64,000 bases of DNA from Salinispora oceanensis (GTDB lineage Bacteria; Actinomycetota; Actinomycetes; Mycobacteriales; Micromonosporaceae). The DNA lies in assembly GCF_000383575.1 (NCBI RefSeq), contig NZ_KB911579.1, forward strand, positions 799,390 through 863,389, given 5' to 3'. The position numbers and the translations under genes were made by a program. The notes under the pieces were generated by a model. The model was not told where the DNA came from and made no database searches. It saw nothing but the letters and a program-made list of their open reading frames with translations. Positions 41,504-50,761 of the stretch are shown piece after piece. The stretch's first letter is position 1. Every line of letters starts with the position of its first letter.

Positions 41504-42280
41504 ATGGTGATCCGAATCGCCGCCGTGGGCGACGTGCATCTGGACGAGGACGTGGTTGGCCGCTTCCGGCCGGCCCTTGAGGAGCTGCCGAACCACGCCG
41601 ACGTGCTGCTGCTCGCCGGTGATCTGACCCGCCACGGCACCGAGGCGGAGGCGCGGTGTGTGGCACGCGAGTTCGGTGGCCTGGGGGTGCCGGTGGTGAC
41701 CGTACTCGGCAACCATGACTACCAGTGCAACGAGGTACCGCGGGTGGTGGAGGTACTCGAGGCCGCTGGCATCACCGTGCTGGAGGGGAACGGGACAGTG
41801 TTGGACTGCGGCGGCAGCCGGCTCGGCGTGGCCGGGGCTAAGGGGTTCGGTGGTGGCTTCGCCGGGCGGTGCGCCGCGGACTTCGGCGAACCGGAGATGA
41901 AGGCGTTCGTGCGGGCCAGCACCGAGAGCGCGGACGCGCTCAAGTCCGCCCTACATTCCCTCGACTGCGACCTGCTGGTGGCCCTGACCCACTACTCCCC
42001 GGTGCCCGACACGCTGGCCGGCGAGCCGCCGGAGATCTATGCCTTCCTCGGCTGCTACCAGCTGGGCCAGGCGATCGACTCAGCCCCCACCACACTCGCC
42101 CTACATGGACATGCTCACCACGGGACCGAACGCGGCACCACCCCCGGAGGAGTACGGGTGCGTAACGTGGCACACCCGGTGATCAAACAGGCGTACAGCG
42201 TGTTCCACCTGGGTGAGCACCTCGAACCGGGCGAGGTTTCCCGGATGGGCAGCCTGGGTACTCGACCGGCGTGGAGCTGA
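41504..42280 (+). CDS. Metallophosphoesterase (calcineurin-like)
   Basis: A 258-residue dinuclear metal phosphoesterase. The five blocks are GDVHL (residues 9-13), GDLTRHG, GNHD, an isolated histidine in ALTHYSP, and HGHAHHG. It is cytoplasmic, with unknown substrate (phosphodiester or nucleotide). It is ten bases downstream of the BON gene, and its stop lies inside the next small gene. Confidence 0.9.
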   Translation: MVIRIAAVGDVHLDEDVVGRFRPALEELPNHADVLLLAGDLTRHGTEAEARCVAREFGGLGVPVVTVLGNHDYQCNEVPRVVEVLEAAGITVLEGNGTVLDCGGSRLGVAGAKGFGGGFAGRCAADFGEPEMKAFVRASTESADALKSALHSLDCDLLVALTHYSPVPDTLAGEPPEIYAFLGCYQLGQAIDSAPTTLALHGHAHHGTERGTTPGGVRVRNVAHPVIKQAYSVFHLGEHLEPGEVSRMGSLGTRPAWS

Positions 42281-42414
42281 TTCTCTGGCTGATCTCGGTC
42301 GTCCTGGTGGTGACCGGCATTGTCGCCCTGTTCCGGCAGCGGATCCTGTGGGGAGTCGTCCTCATCGTCGGTGGCCTGCTGGTCGGACCGGGTGGGGTCA
42401 ACGCCATCAGCTGA
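42271..42414 (+). CDS. GPGG-motif small membrane protein, 47 residues
   Basis: A GTG-started frame translates to a hydrophobic protein with two membrane segments (VELILWLISVVLVVTGIVAL and ILWGVVLIVGGLLVG) and a closing GPGGVNAIS. The GPGG motif directly after the second helix marks an actinobacterial microprotein family I recognise by name only. It overlaps the end of the metallophosphoesterase by ten bases in another frame. The function is unknown. Confidence 0.75.
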   Translation: MELILWLISVVLVVTGIVALFRQRILWGVVLIVGGLLVGPGGVNAIS

Positions 42415-42416
42415 CG

Positions 42417-42935
42417 GTGGAGCGGAACCACTCCCGGGTGCGCCAGAGCGCGCGTAACTCCGAGGCCCCCCGCGGTCGACGCCGCTGGTGGGCCCTCCTC
42501 GGCTTCGGCGCGGCCGTCTGCTGCGCTGCCGCGATCGGCGGGCTGGCAGCCCGCGACAGCAGCGCCGACTACGCCGGCCTCGAGCAGCCGGTCTGGGCTC
42601 CCCCGGCGGAAGTCTTCGGCCCGGTCTGGACGGTGCTCTACGCGATGATCGCGGTCTCCGGCTGGCTGGTCTGGCGGCGCGGCGGCTTCGGCTCCGCGCT
42701 CTCGGCGTGGGGTGCGCAGCTGGTGCTCAACGCGGTGTGGAGCCCCCTCTTCTTCGGAGCTGGCCAGTATGGACTGGCATTCGTCGATATCGTGCTGTTG
42801 TGGTCGGCGATCGGCGGTACCGTCCTGCTCTCCTCCCGGATCTCCCGGGTCGCCGCGATCCTGCTGCTGCCGTACTGGGCCTGGGTCTCCTATGCCGCCC
42901 TACTCAACCTCGCGATCTGGCAGCTCAACGCCTGA
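42417..42935 (+). CDS. TspO/MBR family protein
   Basis: A five-helix membrane protein of 172 residues from the tryptophan-rich sensory protein/peripheral benzodiazepine receptor family, which binds porphyrins and related tetrapyrroles. It has WAPPAEVFGPVWTVLYAMIAV, VLNAVWSPLFFGAGQYGLAF and YWAWVSYAALLNLAIWQLN. GTG 42417 is chosen; it begins two bases after the microprotein stop. Tetrapyrrole binding links loosely to the cobalamin genes elsewhere in the window, with no direct evidence. Confidence 0.9.
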   Translation: MERNHSRVRQSARNSEAPRGRRRWWALLGFGAAVCCAAAIGGLAARDSSADYAGLEQPVWAPPAEVFGPVWTVLYAMIAVSGWLVWRRGGFGSALSAWGAQLVLNAVWSPLFFGAGQYGLAFVDIVLLWSAIGGTVLLSSRISRVAAILLLPYWAWVSYAALLNLAIWQLNA

Positions 42936-43008
42936 TCGGTCCGGCCACCGCATCGACTTTCTCAGATCGTTACCCGCTCGTGTCGTCTTCGGGGTAGACC
43001 ACACCGGC

Positions 43009-43024
43009 TGCAAACGCTTTCGTG
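43009..43024 (+). promoter_or_regulatory. LacI-family-like operator ahead of the ABC importer
   Basis: TGCAAACGCTTTCGTG contains the central AAACGCTTT core typical of LacI/CRE-type sites. It lies about 70 bases before the binding-protein ATG. It is an imperfect palindrome, so it is only a candidate; no regulator gene of that family lies near it. Confidence 0.4.
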
Positions 43025-43093
43025 TGGAGCACGCCCATCGGACCGGCGCCAGGTCTGTCGCACTGACCCGCGCCGGCCAGGAAGGAGGACGGC

Positions 43094-44437
43094 ATGGCGG
43101 TCTTCGCCAGACCACGCCAAGCCTTCGTATTAGCTGGCGTGCTCGGCCTGGCCGTCGGCGCCACCGCCTGCGGTAGCGACGACGGCGACAACCTCAGCGC
43201 CGATTCGCCGGAATGCGCGGTATACGAGCAGTACCAGGGCAACGGCGGCACCGAGGTCTCCATCTACGCATCCATCCGCGATGCCGAGGCGGACCTGCTC
43301 GAGCAGTCATGGGAGCAGTTCGCCGACTGCACCGGCATCGAGATCGACTACGAGGGCAGCGGCGAGTTCGAGGCACAGCTCCAGGTCCGGGTGGACGGCG
43401 GCAACGCGCCAGACATCGCCTTCATCCCACAGCCGGGCCTACTGAACCGCTTCGCGCAGGCCGGCAAGCTCAAGCCGGCATCGGCCGAGACCAAGGCGAT
43501 GGCCGAGGAGAACTACGCTGCCGACTGGCTGCAGTACAGCACCGTAAACGGCGAGTTCTACGGCGCTCCGCTGGGCTCGAACGTCAAGTCATTCGTCTGG
43601 TACTCCCCGAAGATGTTCCAGCAGCAGGGCTGGTCGGTGCCGACCAGCTGGGACGATCTGATCCAACTCAGTGACCAGGCCGCTGCCGACGGCATCACGC
43701 CGTGGTGCGTCGGCATCGAGTCCGGTGACGCCACCGGCTGGCCAGCCACGGACTGGATCGAGGACGTACTGCTGCGGACGCAGACCCCCGAGGTCTACAA
43801 CCAGTGGACCACCCACGCCATCCCCTTCAACGACCCACGCGTCGTGGACGCCGTCGACCGCGCCGGCACCATCCTGCGAAACGACAAGTACGTCAACGGC
43901 GGCTACGGCGGCGTGAAGAGTATCGCCACCACCTCGTTCCAGGAGGCCGGCCTGCCGATCCTCCAGGAGGAATGTGCCCTGCACCGACAGGCGTCGTTCT
44001 ACGCCAACCAGTGGCCCGAGGAGAGCGAGGTCGCCGAGGACGGCGATATCTTCGCGTTCTACTTCCCGCCCATCGATCCAGCCAAGGGCAAGCCGGTATT
44101 GGGCGGCGGCGAGTTCACCGTCGCCTTCGAGGACCGCCCGGAGGTCCAGGCGGTGCAGACGTACCTCGCCTCTGGTGAGTACGCCAACAGCCGGGCCAAG
44201 CTGGGCAACTGGGTGTCGGCGAACATGAAGCTCGACCTCTCGAACGTGACCAATCCGATCGACCGGCTCTCGGTCGAGCTCCTTCAGGACACGCAGACGG
44301 TCTTCCGCTTCGACGGCTCCGACCTGATGCCCGCCGCCGTCGGCGCCGGAACGTTCTGGAAGGAGATGGTGTCCTGGATCAGCGGCAAGGACACCGCGGC
44401 GGCCCTGGCCGCCATCGAAAGTTCCTGGCCCAGCTGA
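43094..44437 (+). CDS. ABC transporter sugar-binding lipoprotein (alpha-glucoside/AglE-like)
   Basis: A 447-residue family 1 solute-binding protein. The N-terminus has a signal peptide and lipobox (ATAC, Cys near 26) giving a lipid anchor. The mature part reads as an alpha-glucoside binding protein: IEIDYEGSGEFEAQLQVRV, DIAFIPQPGLL, SFVWYSPKMFQQQGW, PTSWDDLIQLSDQ. The sugar itself is not determined. It is the first gene of a three-gene importer. SD AAGGAGG is five bases before the ATG. Confidence 0.88.
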   Translation: MAVFARPRQAFVLAGVLGLAVGATACGSDDGDNLSADSPECAVYEQYQGNGGTEVSIYASIRDAEADLLEQSWEQFADCTGIEIDYEGSGEFEAQLQVRVDGGNAPDIAFIPQPGLLNRFAQAGKLKPASAETKAMAEENYAADWLQYSTVNGEFYGAPLGSNVKSFVWYSPKMFQQQGWSVPTSWDDLIQLSDQAAADGITPWCVGIESGDATGWPATDWIEDVLLRTQTPEVYNQWTTHAIPFNDPRVVDAVDRAGTILRNDKYVNGGYGGVKSIATTSFQEAGLPILQEECALHRQASFYANQWPEESEVAEDGDIFAFYFPPIDPAKGKPVLGGGEFTVAFEDRPEVQAVQTYLASGEYANSRAKLGNWVSANMKLDLSNVTNPIDRLSVELLQDTQTVFRFDGSDLMPAAVGAGTFWKEMVSWISGKDTAAALAAIESSWPS

Positions 44438-44505
44438 GCAACCCGCCCCGGTGGCCCGGCCGTGTGGTCGGGCCACCGGCAGCGCACGCATCCCCCGGAG
44501 GGCGG

Positions 44506-45558
44506 ATGAACTTCGACTTCGCCGACGAGGCGCCAAAGCTCGCCATGTTGCTGTACGGGGTGGTCGCCTTCGTGGTGGTGGTCGGTGGCCTCCTGCTGCT
44601 AATCGACGTCGTCCCCACCTGGCTCACCCGCCGTCGACAGGCCCGGCTCACCGCGACCGTCGCCGCCGGGACGCCGCTCGAGCCGGGCCGGCGCCGCTCC
44701 CGCGAGGGCTTGTTCGCCCTCTTCTTTCTGCTACCCACAGTCATGATGCTCGGGATCGGGCTGGTCATCCCCGCGATCCGCACCCTCGTGCTGTCGCTCA
44801 AGAACGGCGACAGCACGCAATGGGTCGGGCTGCGCAACTACGCCTGGATGGTTGACCGGCCCGAGATCGTCGATATCCTGTGGAACACCGCGCTCTGGGT
44901 ACTGCTGGTGCCGCTGCTGGCCACCTCGGTCGGCCTAATCTACGCGGTGCTCGTTGACCGCGCCCGCCTCGAGACCCTGGCCAAATCGCTGATCTTCCTG
45001 CCGATGGCGATCTCGTTCGTCGGCGCCGGCATCATCTGGAAGTTCGTCTACGCGTTCCGGCCCGCGGAGGCGGACCAGATCGGCCTGTTGAACCAGATCT
45101 GGGTGTGGCTCGGCGGCGAGCCCCAGCAGTGGCTGGCGAACCCGCCGCTGAACACCCTGCTGCTGATCGTGGTGATGATCTGGATCCAGGCTGGTTTCGC
45201 CATGGTGGTGCTCTCGGCCGCCATCAAGGCCATCCCACCGGACATGATCGAAGCCGCTCGCATCGATGGCGTGAACGCCTGGCAGCAGTTCTGGCGGATC
45301 ACCCTGCCGGGCATCCGGCCCGCCCTGGTCGTGGTGGTGGTGACCATCTCGATCGCCACGCTGAAACTCTTCGACATCGTGCGCACGATGACGAACGGCA
45401 ACTTCAACACCAACGTGATCGCGACCGAGATGTACAACCAGGCCTTCCGGTACGGGCAGACCGGCCAGGGCTCGGCCCTCGCCGTCGTCCTGTTCATCCT
45501 GGTCATTCCCATCGTCATCTACCAGGTACGCAGCCTGCGCCGGCAGCGGGAGGTATGA
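44506..45558 (+). CDS. ABC transporter permease (MalF-type)
   Basis: A 350-residue membrane permease with six to eight helices. The EAA loop that contacts the ATPase is EAARIDGVNAWQQFWRITLPGI. An extra amphipathic N-terminus precedes the first helix. GGAGG sits four bases before ATG 44506. Its partner permease starts five bases after its stop. No ATP-binding subunit is encoded here, so it must borrow a shared one such as MsiK. Confidence 0.92.
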   Translation: MNFDFADEAPKLAMLLYGVVAFVVVVGGLLLLIDVVPTWLTRRRQARLTATVAAGTPLEPGRRRSREGLFALFFLLPTVMMLGIGLVIPAIRTLVLSLKNGDSTQWVGLRNYAWMVDRPEIVDILWNTALWVLLVPLLATSVGLIYAVLVDRARLETLAKSLIFLPMAISFVGAGIIWKFVYAFRPAEADQIGLLNQIWVWLGGEPQQWLANPPLNTLLLIVVMIWIQAGFAMVVLSAAIKAIPPDMIEAARIDGVNAWQQFWRITLPGIRPALVVVVVTISIATLKLFDIVRTMTNGNFNTNVIATEMYNQAFRYGQTGQGSALAVVLFILVIPIVIYQVRSLRRQREV

Positions 45559-45562
45559 CCCC

Positions 45563-46516
45563 GTGACCACAACCACCCCGACGCGGGCCGGAACCGAGGC
45601 GCCGCCGACCATCGCCGGCCGCGTCCGGCGGCGGCTCAACACCCGCTGGGCGACCGCTGCCTCAATCGTGATCGCGATCGTCTGGACCATCCCGACCTTC
45701 GGACTCCTCATCTCGTCCTTCCGACCCGAGGACCAGATCAAGACGACCGGCTGGTGGACGTTCTTCGCTGATCCGCAGCTGACGCTGGAGAACTACGAGC
45801 AGGTACTCTTCGGCCGCTCCTCGTCGGCCGGCCAGTTGGCCAGCTACTTCCTCAACTCGATCGTCATCACGCTGCCGTCGGTGTTGTTCCCGTTGGCCTT
45901 CGCGGCGTTGGCCGCGTACGCGCTGGCGTGGATCAACTTCCGGGGACGGGACTGGATCTACATCGGCATCTTCGCGTTGCAGATCGTCCCGCTGCAGATG
46001 GCCCTGGTCCCACTGCTCAGCTTCTTCTCCCAGGGCATCAGTGTCGGCGGCATCGACCTCCTGCCCGCCTGGAACCTCGACGACGAGCAGCGCTTCATCC
46101 AGGTCTGGTTCGCCCACACCTGCTTCGCGCTGCCCCTGGGTGTCTTCCTGCTGCACAACTTCGTGTCTCAGCTGCCCCGAGACCTGATGGAAGCGGCCCG
46201 GGTCGACGGCGCCACCCACCCGAGGATCTTCCGTACGGTCGTGCTGCCGCTGATCACCCCGGCGCTGGCCGCGTACGGCATCTTCCAGTTCCTCTGGGTC
46301 TGGAACGACCTGCTCGTCGCGTTGATCTTCGCGGGTGGCGGGGACGAGACCGCTCCGCTCACCGTCCGTCTCGCCGAGCTGGCCGGAACCCGGGGCAACG
46401 AGTGGCAACGCCTCACCTCCGGCGCGTTCGTCGCGATCGTCGTGCCGCTGCTCGTCTTTCTGTCGTTACAGCGCTACTTCGTCCGCGGGCTACTCGCCGG
46501 CAGCGTCAAGGGGTGA
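45563..46516 (+). CDS. ABC transporter permease (MalG-type)
   Basis: A 317-residue permease with six helices and EAA loop EAARVDGATHPRIFRTVVLPLI. It pairs with the preceding permease to form the sugar channel. GTG start. Its last 27 bases overlap the end of the MFS gene on the other strand, so no terminator separates the two convergent units. Confidence 0.92.
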   Translation: MTTTTPTRAGTEAPPTIAGRVRRRLNTRWATAASIVIAIVWTIPTFGLLISSFRPEDQIKTTGWWTFFADPQLTLENYEQVLFGRSSSAGQLASYFLNSIVITLPSVLFPLAFAALAAYALAWINFRGRDWIYIGIFALQIVPLQMALVPLLSFFSQGISVGGIDLLPAWNLDDEQRFIQVWFAHTCFALPLGVFLLHNFVSQLPRDLMEAARVDGATHPRIFRTVVLPLITPALAAYGIFQFLWVWNDLLVALIFAGGGDETAPLTVRLAELAGTRGNEWQRLTSGAFVAIVVPLLVFLSLQRYFVRGLLAGSVKG

Positions 46517-47953
46517 ACCACGCCCGTACCGCATCCGCTTGGCGCGGGTGCGGAGCAGGACCCGCACCGCGGCGATGTCCCGAGGGGAGTTGCGAGCGGC
46601 GAGCCAGTACATGATCCCGGTTGGCACGAAGAACAGCTGGAACGCGGCGAGCCCGACCGCGTAGTTCAACGGCGGCGGGAAGGCCTCCCGCAGCCCACGG
46701 AACACCACCCCGACCAGCCCGTTCCCGGCCGCCCGGCCGACCCCGTTAGCCAGGTTGCCGAGACTGTACACAGTGCCGCGATGCTCCGGCGGGTTGACAT
46801 CGGCGATCAGGGCGAACCAGTTCGGCGAGTTGGCCGAGGTCAGGGCGAGCGCCAGCAACGCCGTGAGCAGACTCAGCCCGACCGTCGGCTCGGTCAGCAC
46901 ACTCGCCAGCACCGCCCGGACGATGGCGCCCGAACCGGCTCCGTCCGGCACATCAATGCGAATCGGCACGAAGAAGAGCACCAGATAGAACGGCAGCGCC
47001 GCGAGGATCCCGACCGCGGCGACTGTCGCCCGGCCGGACGGGGTACGACGTTGCACCGCATCGCCGACCAACCCGCCGACGATGGAGAAGACCCCGCCGA
47101 GCTGGAACAGGGTGGTGAAGACGCTGCCTACCACGATCGCCGTCGCGGCCGAGTAGCCCTGTGCCTCGGCCCGCTCGATGAAGAGCACCGGCAGCCAGAC
47201 CAGCGAGCCGAACGCGGCCTGCGCGGTAACCCCCTGCAGGATCAGCCAGCGATTCGTCCGTCGGCCCAGGATCCGCGGCAGGTCAGCCCGGCTGATCCGG
47301 TGGTCGTACTCAGCACCGCCGGCCAACCGGTCGGCCAGCTCCGGTTCGCTCTGACCCCGCTGGATGTCGAAGGTGAACAGGTAGGCCGCGGTGGCACCGA
47401 GCCCCACGACGGTGAGCACCAGGAACGGACGTCGCCAGTCCGCCGCCCCGAGCAGGCCACCCACCAGGGTGCCGGCCAGCGTGCCGACCCCCTGGGACAG
47501 CCCCCAGAAGCTCATCACCAGACCCCGCCGGCGGGGTGAGATCAAATCGGTGACCACCGAGAAGCCCACCGAGCCAACGGCACCGAGCCCCACCGCACCG
47601 ACCACCTGGGCGGCCCAAAAGGCCGGATAGCTGCCCGCCACCGCGCTGCCACCAGTGCCGAACGCCCAGATCAGCGTGCCGACCATGAGCAGCGGCTTAC
47701 GGTTGGTGCGGTCCCCGACGTAGGCCCAGCCCACCGCCGCCACCGCGCTGACCAGGAAGTTGGTCGCGGTGACCAGGCCGAGTAGGCGCCGCGACACATC
47801 GAGCGCGTCGGCGATCGAGCCGTACAGCGGAGGCACCAGGCCGATCGCCACGTTGTCCAGGGAGGCGAGCAGCACGAACACCACGACGCTGTAGAACCGG
47901 TGCGCCGGGCTGCCACCCCACGCCCGCACCGGACCGCCGGTGGCCAAGGTCAT
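46490..47953 (-). CDS. Major facilitator superfamily transporter
   Basis: A 487-residue transporter with twelve or more helices and MFS motif A-like loops (VGDRTNRKPLL, after helix 2). DVSRRLLGLVTATNFLVSAV is Spinster-group-like. As the third gene of the xylA-xylB-MFS unit it may carry xylose or a xyloside. ATG 47953 is chosen; an in-frame start nine codons earlier is possible. Thirty-four bases separate it from xylB. Confidence 0.82.
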   Translation of the reverse strand: MTLATGGPVRAWGGSPAHRFYSVVVFVLLASLDNVAIGLVPPLYGSIADALDVSRRLLGLVTATNFLVSAVAAVGWAYVGDRTNRKPLLMVGTLIWAFGTGGSAVAGSYPAFWAAQVVGAVGLGAVGSVGFSVVTDLISPRRRGLVMSFWGLSQGVGTLAGTLVGGLLGAADWRRPFLVLTVVGLGATAAYLFTFDIQRGQSEPELADRLAGGAEYDHRISRADLPRILGRRTNRWLILQGVTAQAAFGSLVWLPVLFIERAEAQGYSAATAIVVGSVFTTLFQLGGVFSIVGGLVGDAVQRRTPSGRATVAAVGILAALPFYLVLFFVPIRIDVPDGAGSGAIVRAVLASVLTEPTVGLSLLTALLALALTSANSPNWFALIADVNPPEHRGTVYSLGNLANGVGRAAGNGLVGVVFRGLREAFPPPLNYAVGLAAFQLFFVPTGIMYWLAARNSPRDIAAVRVLLRTRAKRMRYGRGSPLDAAGE

Positions 47954-47987
47954 ACCGGCAGCCAACCAGGGCCGGCCCACCGCCCGG

Positions 47988-49448
47988 TCACCGGGGTGGC
48001 GACGGTGCGCTCCCCTGGTCGAGGAGGCGCTCCCGGGCCTGCGCGTACCGAGCCCGAATCGCCGGCACCGGATCCGCCTCGTAGGTCCGCGACCCGGTCA
48101 CGGTCCACCTCGGCGGCTGCACTCCGCCCAGGGCAGCCCAGGCGGCCTGACGGGCGGCGCCGTCGGCGGCGTACTCGCCTGGGGGCGGCACCACCACCGG
48201 AACACCGAAAACCTGTGGAGCGATCCGTCGTACGGCGGCGGAGCGGGCACCACCACCAACCAGAATCACCCGCCGGACGGCGACGCCCTGCGCGACAAGG
48301 GCATCCAGGCCGTCGGCGAGCGCGCAGAGCATCCCCTCGACGGCCGCGCGGGCCAGATGCGCCGGGGTGGCGGTACGCAGCGTCAGCCCGTGCACCGCGC
48401 CGCTGGCGTCCGGCCGATTCGGGGTCCGCTCCCCCGCCAGGTAGGGCACCAGGACCAGGCCGTCCGCCCCGGCTGGCGCGGACAACGCCAGGTCGGCCAG
48501 CTCAGCGAGGCCGACTCCGAGCAGCGTGGCGGCGGCGTCGAGCACCCGGGCCGCGTTGAGCGTACAGACCAACGGCAGGTATCGACCGGTGATGTCGGCG
48601 AAGCCGGCGACGCTTCCCGTCGGGTCCGCCGTCGGCTGCTCCGCGACGCCGCACACGGTTCCGGAGGTGCCGATCGAGACGACCACGTCGCCGGGGCCCG
48701 CCCCGACCCCGAACGCGGCGGCGGCGTTGTCACCTGCCCCGGGGCCGAGCGAGACCGCCGGCAGCTCCGGGGCTCCCGCGAGCACGGCCGGGTCGAGTCG
48801 GCCGGCCAACTCCACCGGCCCGAGTACCCGGGGCACGGTCACCATCCGGCCGAACGCCTGCTCGACCAGGTCCCGGCGGTACGTTGCGCTGGCTGGGGAC
48901 CAGTAGCCGGTGCCGCTGGCGTCGCTGCGGTCCGTGCGCAGCGCCGCCAGGCCGGGGGCGCCGGCGAGGCGCCAGGTAAGCCAGTCGTGCGGCAGGCAGA
49001 CAGCGGCCACCCGGGCGGCGTTGCCCGGCTCATGCCGGGCCAACCAACGCAGCTTGGTGACGGTGAGGCTGGCGACCGGGACCACGCCCACCGCGTCCGC
49101 CCAGAACCGCCGCCCGGTGTCGCCCTCGCCCGCCTCGGCCACCAGGTCGGCGGCGGCGCCGGCGGAGCGGGTGTCGTTCCAGAGCAGCGCGGGGCGGACC
49201 ACCGCGCCGGCATCGTCGAGGCAGACCATGCCGTGCTGCTGCCCGGCGACCGAGACCGCCTCGACATCGGTTAGCCCGCCGGCGGCCGACACCGCCGCAC
49301 CCAGCGCGGACCACCAGGCCGCCGGGTCAACCTCGGTACCGTCCGGGTGCGGCGCCCGACCCTGACGAACCAGGGCACCGCTCTCCGCGTCCCGAATGAC
49401 GAGCTTGCAGGACTGGGTCGAAGAGTCGACCCCGGCGACGAGCGGCAC
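47988..49448 (-). CDS. xylB: Xylulokinase
   Basis: Phosphorylates D-xylulose to xylulose 5-phosphate. The 486 residues are of the FGGY carbohydrate kinase family: [13 protein letters not shown] at the N-terminal phosphate loop, AGQQHGMV and WNDTRS of xylulokinases, [11 protein letters not shown] and the C-terminal [18 protein letters not shown] start, 12 bases after xylA. Together they feed xylose into the pentose phosphate pathway. Confidence 0.95.
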   Translation of the reverse strand: MPLVAGVDSSTQSCKLVIRDAESGALVRQGRAPHPDGTEVDPAAWWSALGAAVSAAGGLTDVEAVSVAGQQHGMVCLDDAGAVVRPALLWNDTRSAGAAADLVAEAGEGDTGRRFWADAVGVVPVASLTVTKLRWLARHEPGNAARVAAVCLPHDWLTWRLAGAPGLAALRTDRSDASGTGYWSPASATYRRDLVEQAFGRMVTVPRVLGPVELAGRLDPAVLAGAPELPAVSLGPGAGDNAAAAFGVGAGPGDVVVSIGTSGTVCGVAEQPTADPTGSVAGFADITGRYLPLVCTLNAARVLDAAATLLGVGLAELADLALSAPAGADGLVLVPYLAGERTPNRPDASGAVHGLTLRTATPAHLARAAVEGMLCALADGLDALVAQGVAVRRVILVGGGARSAAVRRIAPQVFGVPVVVPPPGEYAADGAARQAAWAALGGVQPPRWTVTGSRTYEADPVPAIRARYAQARERLLDQGSAPSPPR

Positions 49449-49460
49449 TCCGGCCCGCCT

Positions 49461-50648
49461 TCAGCGCGCACCGAGCAGATGCTCGACGGCGAGTTGGTTG
49501 AGCCGTACAAAGTGGTAGCCGCGGGCACCGGCAGCGGCCACGTCGTACTCCTCGAAGGCAGTGCGGTCGGCGCGGAGCCCGACGTGGGTCTCGCCCGGGG
49601 CGAGGGTCGGTGTTGCCAGCTCATCCACCCGGCTCGCGGCCAGCGCCGCGGTCACCTCCGGGTCTGCCCGGAACGCCGCAGCCCGCTCCTTGAGTAGCAG
49701 GTAGGTGCGCATGTTCGCCTCGGCCGAGGCCCACACCCCCGTCCGGTCCTCGGTGCGAGACGGCTTGTAGTCGAAGTGCCGGGGACCATCGTAGGCTGGC
49801 CCGCCACCCGGACCGCCGTTCTCGAGGAGGTCGACCAGGGCGAAGGCGTTGAGCAGATCACCATGGCCGAAGACCAGGTCCTGGTCGTACTTGACCCCAC
49901 GCTGGCCGTTGAGGTCAAGGTGGAACAGCTTGCCCTGCCAGAGCGCCTGAGCGATGCCGTGGGCGAAGTTGAGCCCGGCCATCTGCTCATGGCCGACCTC
50001 CGGGTTGAGACCGACCAGCTCCGGGCGGGCCAGGGTGGCGATGAAGGCGAGCGCGTGCCCGACGGTGGGCAGCAGGATGTCGCCGCGCGGCTCGTTGGGC
50101 TTGGGCTCGATCGCGAACCGCAGGTCGTATCCCTGCGCCACCACGTACTGACAGAGCAGGTCAACCGCCTCGCGGTAGCGGTCCAGCGCGGCGCGGACAT
50201 CCTTGACGACGTCGTACTCGGCGCCCTCTCGGCCGCCCCACAGGACGAAGGTGCGCGCGCCCAACTGCGCGGCGAGGTCCACGGCGTGCAGCGCCTTGCG
50301 GAGCGCGTACCGCCGAACATCCCGGTCGTTACTGGTGAAGCCGCCGTCCTTGAACACGGGATGGGTGAAGAGATTGCTGGTGACCATCGGAACCACCAGG
50401 CCGCTCTCGTCAAGGGCCCGACGAAAGCGGGTGAGGTGGGCGTCGCGGGTGACAGCGTCCGCCCCGAAGGGGAGCAGGTCGTCATCGTGGAAGGTGATGC
50501 CGTACGCCCCCAACTCGGCGAGGCGGTGCACCGCCTCGACCGCGTCCAGCGCCGGTCGGGTGGCGTCACCGAACGGGTCCCGGGCCTGCCAGCCCACCGT
50601 CCAGAGGCCGAAGGAGAACTTGTCGGCAGGGGTGGGACGGGGCGCCAT
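49461..50648 (-). CDS. xylA: Xylose isomerase
   Basis: Converts D-xylose to D-xylulose. The 395-residue length is normal for the actinobacterial class. Metal- and substrate-binding residues are present: ITFHDDDL, the [10 protein letters not shown] block, NPEVGHEQM and FHLDLNGQ. First gene of the xylAB-MFS operon. ATG 50648 has GGAGG five bases upstream. A short palindrome in the promoter may be an operator. Confidence 0.97.
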   Translation of the reverse strand: MAPRPTPADKFSFGLWTVGWQARDPFGDATRPALDAVEAVHRLAELGAYGITFHDDDLLPFGADAVTRDAHLTRFRRALDESGLVVPMVTSNLFTHPVFKDGGFTSNDRDVRRYALRKALHAVDLAAQLGARTFVLWGGREGAEYDVVKDVRAALDRYREAVDLLCQYVVAQGYDLRFAIEPKPNEPRGDILLPTVGHALAFIATLARPELVGLNPEVGHEQMAGLNFAHGIAQALWQGKLFHLDLNGQRGVKYDQDLVFGHGDLLNAFALVDLLENGGPGGGPAYDGPRHFDYKPSRTEDRTGVWASAEANMRTYLLLKERAAAFRADPEVTAALAASRVDELATPTLAPGETHVGLRADRTAFEEYDVAAAGARGYHFVRLNQLAVEHLLGAR

Positions 50649-50684
50649 GCCAGCCTCCGGGTGTCGTCCGCCAGGTTCTGTGGT

Positions 50685-50694
50685 TGGTTTACCA
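50685..50694. promoter_or_regulatory. Possible operator upstream of xylA
   Basis: TGGTTTACCA is an inverted repeat about 37 bases before the xylA start, in an AT-richer patch. Repressors of xyl operons often bind such sites, but no regulator gene is nearby and the match is short. Confidence 0.3.
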
Positions 50695-50761
50695 GACCGA
50701 GGCCGAAACGCCCACCACGCACGCCAACCCGGAGCCACGAGGGTGCGGCCACCGAAGACTC

